From Thuidium tamariscinum (taxonomy: Eukaryota > Streptophyta > Bryopsida > Hypnales > Thuidiaceae), in assembly GCA_947034885.2 (NCBI GenBank), contig OX344751.2:18538001-18602000 (forward strand): a stretch of DNA of 64,000 nucleotides, in the 5' to 3' direction. The first letter of the stretch is position 1. The number at the start of each line of letters is the position of its first letter. Positions 61,153 through 64,000 of this stretch are shown one piece after another. The notes below the pieces were generated by a model. That model saw only the letters and a program-made list of their open reading frames with translations, did no database searches and was not told the DNA's origin. A program made the translations under genes and the position numbers.

Positions 61153-63267
61153 CTACTTCACGTCACCGAGGGGCTTCCCTTCCCTGATCTTATGTTGTAT
61201 AAGCTGTTTCCACGGCTCTCTCCCAGCTGCTAACCTCCAAACCACCAATTTCGCAAGTAGGCTTTGTGTTTGTAAAAAAGGATCTATCAGACACAACCCT
61301 CCCTCTTTCAAAGGAAGGATACAAGTACTCCATCTGATCCTTACAACACTCCGTCCCTTGGATTTTTCGGCCCACAGGTATTGTTGATTCATGGCTCGAA
61401 TCAAATCACAGTTTTTCTCCGAGATTCCGCAACACGCCGCTATGTACCAGCACGTTGCCAACAGAACTTGGTTGCAAATAATAACTCGTCCCGCTTGCGA
61501 GACCATTTTCGCTACCCAGCTATGTAATTTTCCCTTCAATGACGTAAGGAGCGGCTCCGTATTCGCTGCGGGATCAAGGTGGAAACCCACTAGTACCCCA
61601 AGGTATCTCACACCCTCTCCTTCGTTGATCCACTTCAACCCGAGATTCCCTCCCCAGTCGAAAGATCTATCCGAATTTGATGCCCAAATCGCCGTTGTCT
61701 TCTCCCAATTAATTTTTGATCTTGACGTTGTACAAAATAACGCAAGCACTGCATAGGCTCTGTCGAGATTCTCCACCGTTCCTAGCAGATACAGTGAGGT
61801 ATCATCGGCAAAGCAAGCATCTGTAACGCTTGTATTGTTGGGCAATCGGAATCCCTGTATCCCATAACGGGGGTCTTCCAACATAAATCCCAACGCATCC
61901 ACTGCAACATTAAAGAGAAACGGGACTAATGGGCAGCCCTGTCTCACCGAACGGGAGAGCTGAAAGGGTTCCCCGACCTGTTCGTTGACTATTACCAACA
62001 AGGTAACATTCTTGTACAACGCCATCATCCCTTTAATAAACTGCTTATGAAAGCCACGCTTAATCAGGACCTCCCTCATAAAGCCCCAAGAAATCCTGTC
62101 ATAAGCTTTTTCAAAGTCTAGCAAGAGCAAGGCAAGATCTTGCCCCAACTCCTCCGCATAATGCATTGCTTCTTAGGCAAGGAAAACATTGTCGATTATG
62201 CACCTGCCTTGTACAAACCCGGTCTGATTGGGCCTGATTATCTTCGGTAAGATAGGCTGCAGTCTTCGTGCAATAATTGTTGCCACCAGCTTGTAAAGGG
62301 TTGACAGTAACGTGATTGGCCTAAAGTTCTTGATGAGACTGAGATCGCCACTCTTCGGTATCAAGGCTATGATACCTCGATTGTGTGAATCCGATATCTC
62401 GCCTTTGTCTAGGACCTCCTAGACCACGCCCAACAACTCAGTCTTAATCGAGTCCGCACATGATTTAAAAAAATCTGTTGGGATCCCATCATTACCCGCA
62501 GCTTTGCCGCCCGATAGATCTGAGATTGCCTCTTGAAGCTTCTGGAGCGTCACTTTGCCAGATAGTTTTGAATTTTGCTCGGTAGAGACATCTTTCGGTA
62601 CACTCCGTAAGACTTGCCTTCGGGCGCTCTTGATCTCCGGCGTCTCCGTGTCCTCTTGATATAATTTATTGTAAAACTCCATAATCGCCATTGACTTCTG
62701 GGACTGGTCCACCAGGACCTGACCATTGACAACAAGCTCTGGAATATGTGTTCGCTTGGCTGCATCTTTGTAAACTTGAAAAAACTCTGCGGAGCACCTG
62801 TCACCGCACCAAAGCCACCAAGCCGAAACCCGGTGATATTGTGCATCAAGCTTCTCCAACGTAACAAGTTGTAATTCCGTACGAGCATCTTCGAGTTGTT
62901 TTCCTGCGTTAACATCCCTTGGATTCAAGCTGAGGGTTGCTTCCACTTCCGCTACCAGCTTGAGAGCTCTGTTTTCACGTTTGTAATAGGCGATTCTCCG
63001 TTCTTTGGAGATCGTCGATGCCGTTGTAAGCGACCGGTTCTGGGCACCACCGATCCATTGGGACCATGACTCACCCTCTCTCGGTCCACCACCTTCACTC
63101 CAAGACTTTTCGATTCTCTCCTGTGCCACGTCGTCCTCCAACAGGTAGACGTCGAAGACATACTTTCTGATCGCAGGTTTCACCGAGGAGAAGATCCGTA
63201 GGCAAACCGGTGCATGGTTTGATAGCTTTGAACCCGGGTGGGTGCATAGAGCTCCTTCGAGATCCAA
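61153..63267 (-). pseudogene. LINE ORF2 reverse transcriptase region
   Basis: Between two nonsense codons the RT motifs are intact: DLSGGKAAGNDGIP and LIKNFRPITLLS upstream, LDFEKAYDRISW (motif A), VRQGCPLVPFLFN (motif B) and the catalytic FADD at about 61,812-61,801. The stop at 62,173 replaces a codon in NVFLA.EAMHYAEE, and the stop at 62,419 lies in GVV.EVLDKG. Both are one C-to-T change from Gln (CAA or CAG). Confidence 0.9.
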
Positions 63268-64000
63268 TAATTTGTTCGATACATAAAAACGGTCGATCCT
63301 GGCTCCCCTCCTTTGAGCACCGATCCTACCATTGTCCCATGTGAAGACCTTGTCAGATGTCTTACGGATATGGTCTGAATACCAAGCATCCTCACTACAA
63401 GAGAAAGGGGTGTTTTAAGTAGTGTCCTAGACATCACATCTTTTAAGTAATGTCTTTTAAGTAAGGTTTTAAGTAAAATTTTACTAAAAAGACTGTCTTT
63501 TTAGTAAAATTTTACTTAAAACCTTACTTAAAAGACATTACTTAAAAGATGTGATGTCTAGGACACTACTTAAAACACCCCTTTCTCTTGTAATGCCTCC
63601 AAACTATGATGATGAACTAGTTTCACCCATGCCGACTTCTCTCTCTTGTTTGGGCTGGTACAATACCGAGACCTGCCAAGCCTATCGGAATCGCTCTCAA
63701 AAAAATTGAGATCTCCTGCAAATATGAAAGCATCTCTAGGAATGTTTGCCGCAATCAGCCCCTGCCATAAGCCGAGTTTGTCCTACGAGGACCCTGGTGC
63801 GTAAACTGAGACCAACGTTACTTTTAATTTAGAGTGCATAATGAGTGTTATATACTGAACCCTTCCTTCAACGATAATCTTGTTGTCAATGACTCTCGAG
63901 ACCATGCTTCGGGAGATAAGGATACTGGTTCCCACTCTCCATCTACCAATGGCTTCTTGAATGCCTGGATTCCAAAACTGTTGTCCACTTGCAAACGGGA
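63268..64000 (-). pseudogene. LINE ORF2 endonuclease region, interrupted by a MITE
   Basis: The minus strand reads VTLVSVYAPGSS, a TAG, then DAFIFAGDLNFFESDSDR and, beyond the inserted MITE, GARIDRFYVSNK and, just beyond this feature, SNHAPV. These match the endonuclease/exonuclease/phosphatase fold of plant LINEs (catalytic GDLN and the SNH.P end). The MITE separates ...HHHSLE from DAWYSDH. Confidence 0.8.
63393..63595. mobile_element. Palindromic CACTA-like MITE (203 bp) with CCT target duplication
   Basis: The element begins CACTACAAGAGAAAGGGG and ends with its inverse, differing only at the third base. The two 101-bp halves are otherwise perfect inverse copies around a single central base. 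CCT occurs on both sides (63,390-63,392 and 63,596-63,598). CACTAC ends plus a 3-bp duplication are the hallmarks of CACTA/En-Spm elements. Confidence 0.9.

Larger units (their letters stand above)
59634..64000 (-). mobile_element. Decayed LINE (non-LTR retrotransposon), 3' part
   Basis: Minus-strand ORF2 order: AP-type endonuclease (from the right edge to about 63,180), reverse transcriptase, and a C-terminal zinc-binding domain. The 5' end lies outside the window. The likely 3' end is the GC-rich stretch near 59,634-59,660. In-frame stops at 63,783-63,785, 62,419-62,421, 62,173-62,175 and 61,153-61,155, plus a frameshift between 60,232 and 60,340, show it is dead. Without these breaks the frame reads on in family-typical fashion. 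Confidence 0.92.

Overview
The window looks like nuclear DNA of a land plant. It carries a PHT1-type phosphate transporter, a UDP-galactose/UDP-glucose transporter of the plant UTR3/UTR1 type with six phase-consistent introns, plant-style TKL kinases, and large AT-rich tracts full of small DNA transposons and one LINE. The exact lineage cannot be read from the sequence; a non-seed plant such as a bryophyte or lycophyte is only a guess. All gene models are conceptual translations across splice sites I placed by eye.

Layout. (1) 1-26.5 kb is a head-to-tail segmental duplication on the minus strand with three units: 1 to about 5.26 kb (left end outside the window), about 8.5-15.1 kb, and about 20.8-26.7 kb. 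Each unit holds a protein kinase gene plus its upstream region. Units 2 and 3 also hold, downstream of the kinase, exons of a jacalin-type lectin domain. AT-rich transposon tracts (5.26-8.5 and 15.1-20.8 kb) separate the units. (2) 26.5-34.8 kb is the gene-rich core: the UTR3-like transporter (minus, 26,517-29,296), a small very basic two-exon protein (plus, 31,107-32,075) and the phosphate transporter (minus, 32,635-34,821). (3) 34.8-37.2 kb is mixed-composition DNA upstream of the phosphate transporter. (4) 37.2-59.6 kb is AT-rich and gene-poor, built of nested foldback elements and inverted repeats, with a GC-richer minisatellite-bearing stretch at 55.7-59 kb. (5) 59.6-64 kb is the 3' part of a decayed LINE on the minus strand, carrying an almost perfectly palindromic CACTA-like MITE in its endonuclease region.

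Main result. The kinase reading frames do not really end at their apparent stop codons. In units 2 and 3 the apparent C-terminus lies on a GTAAGT splice donor in the same phase, and downstream exons continue in phase into a jacalin lectin domain. The inferred ancestral protein is a short variable N-terminus, a helical domain resembling DUF1221, a TKL kinase and a C-terminal jacalin lectin. The two visible lectin tails are broken by different lesions. A fragment of the UTR3 last exon in unit 2 marks a duplication breakpoint and shows that the ancestral unit lay beside UTR3.
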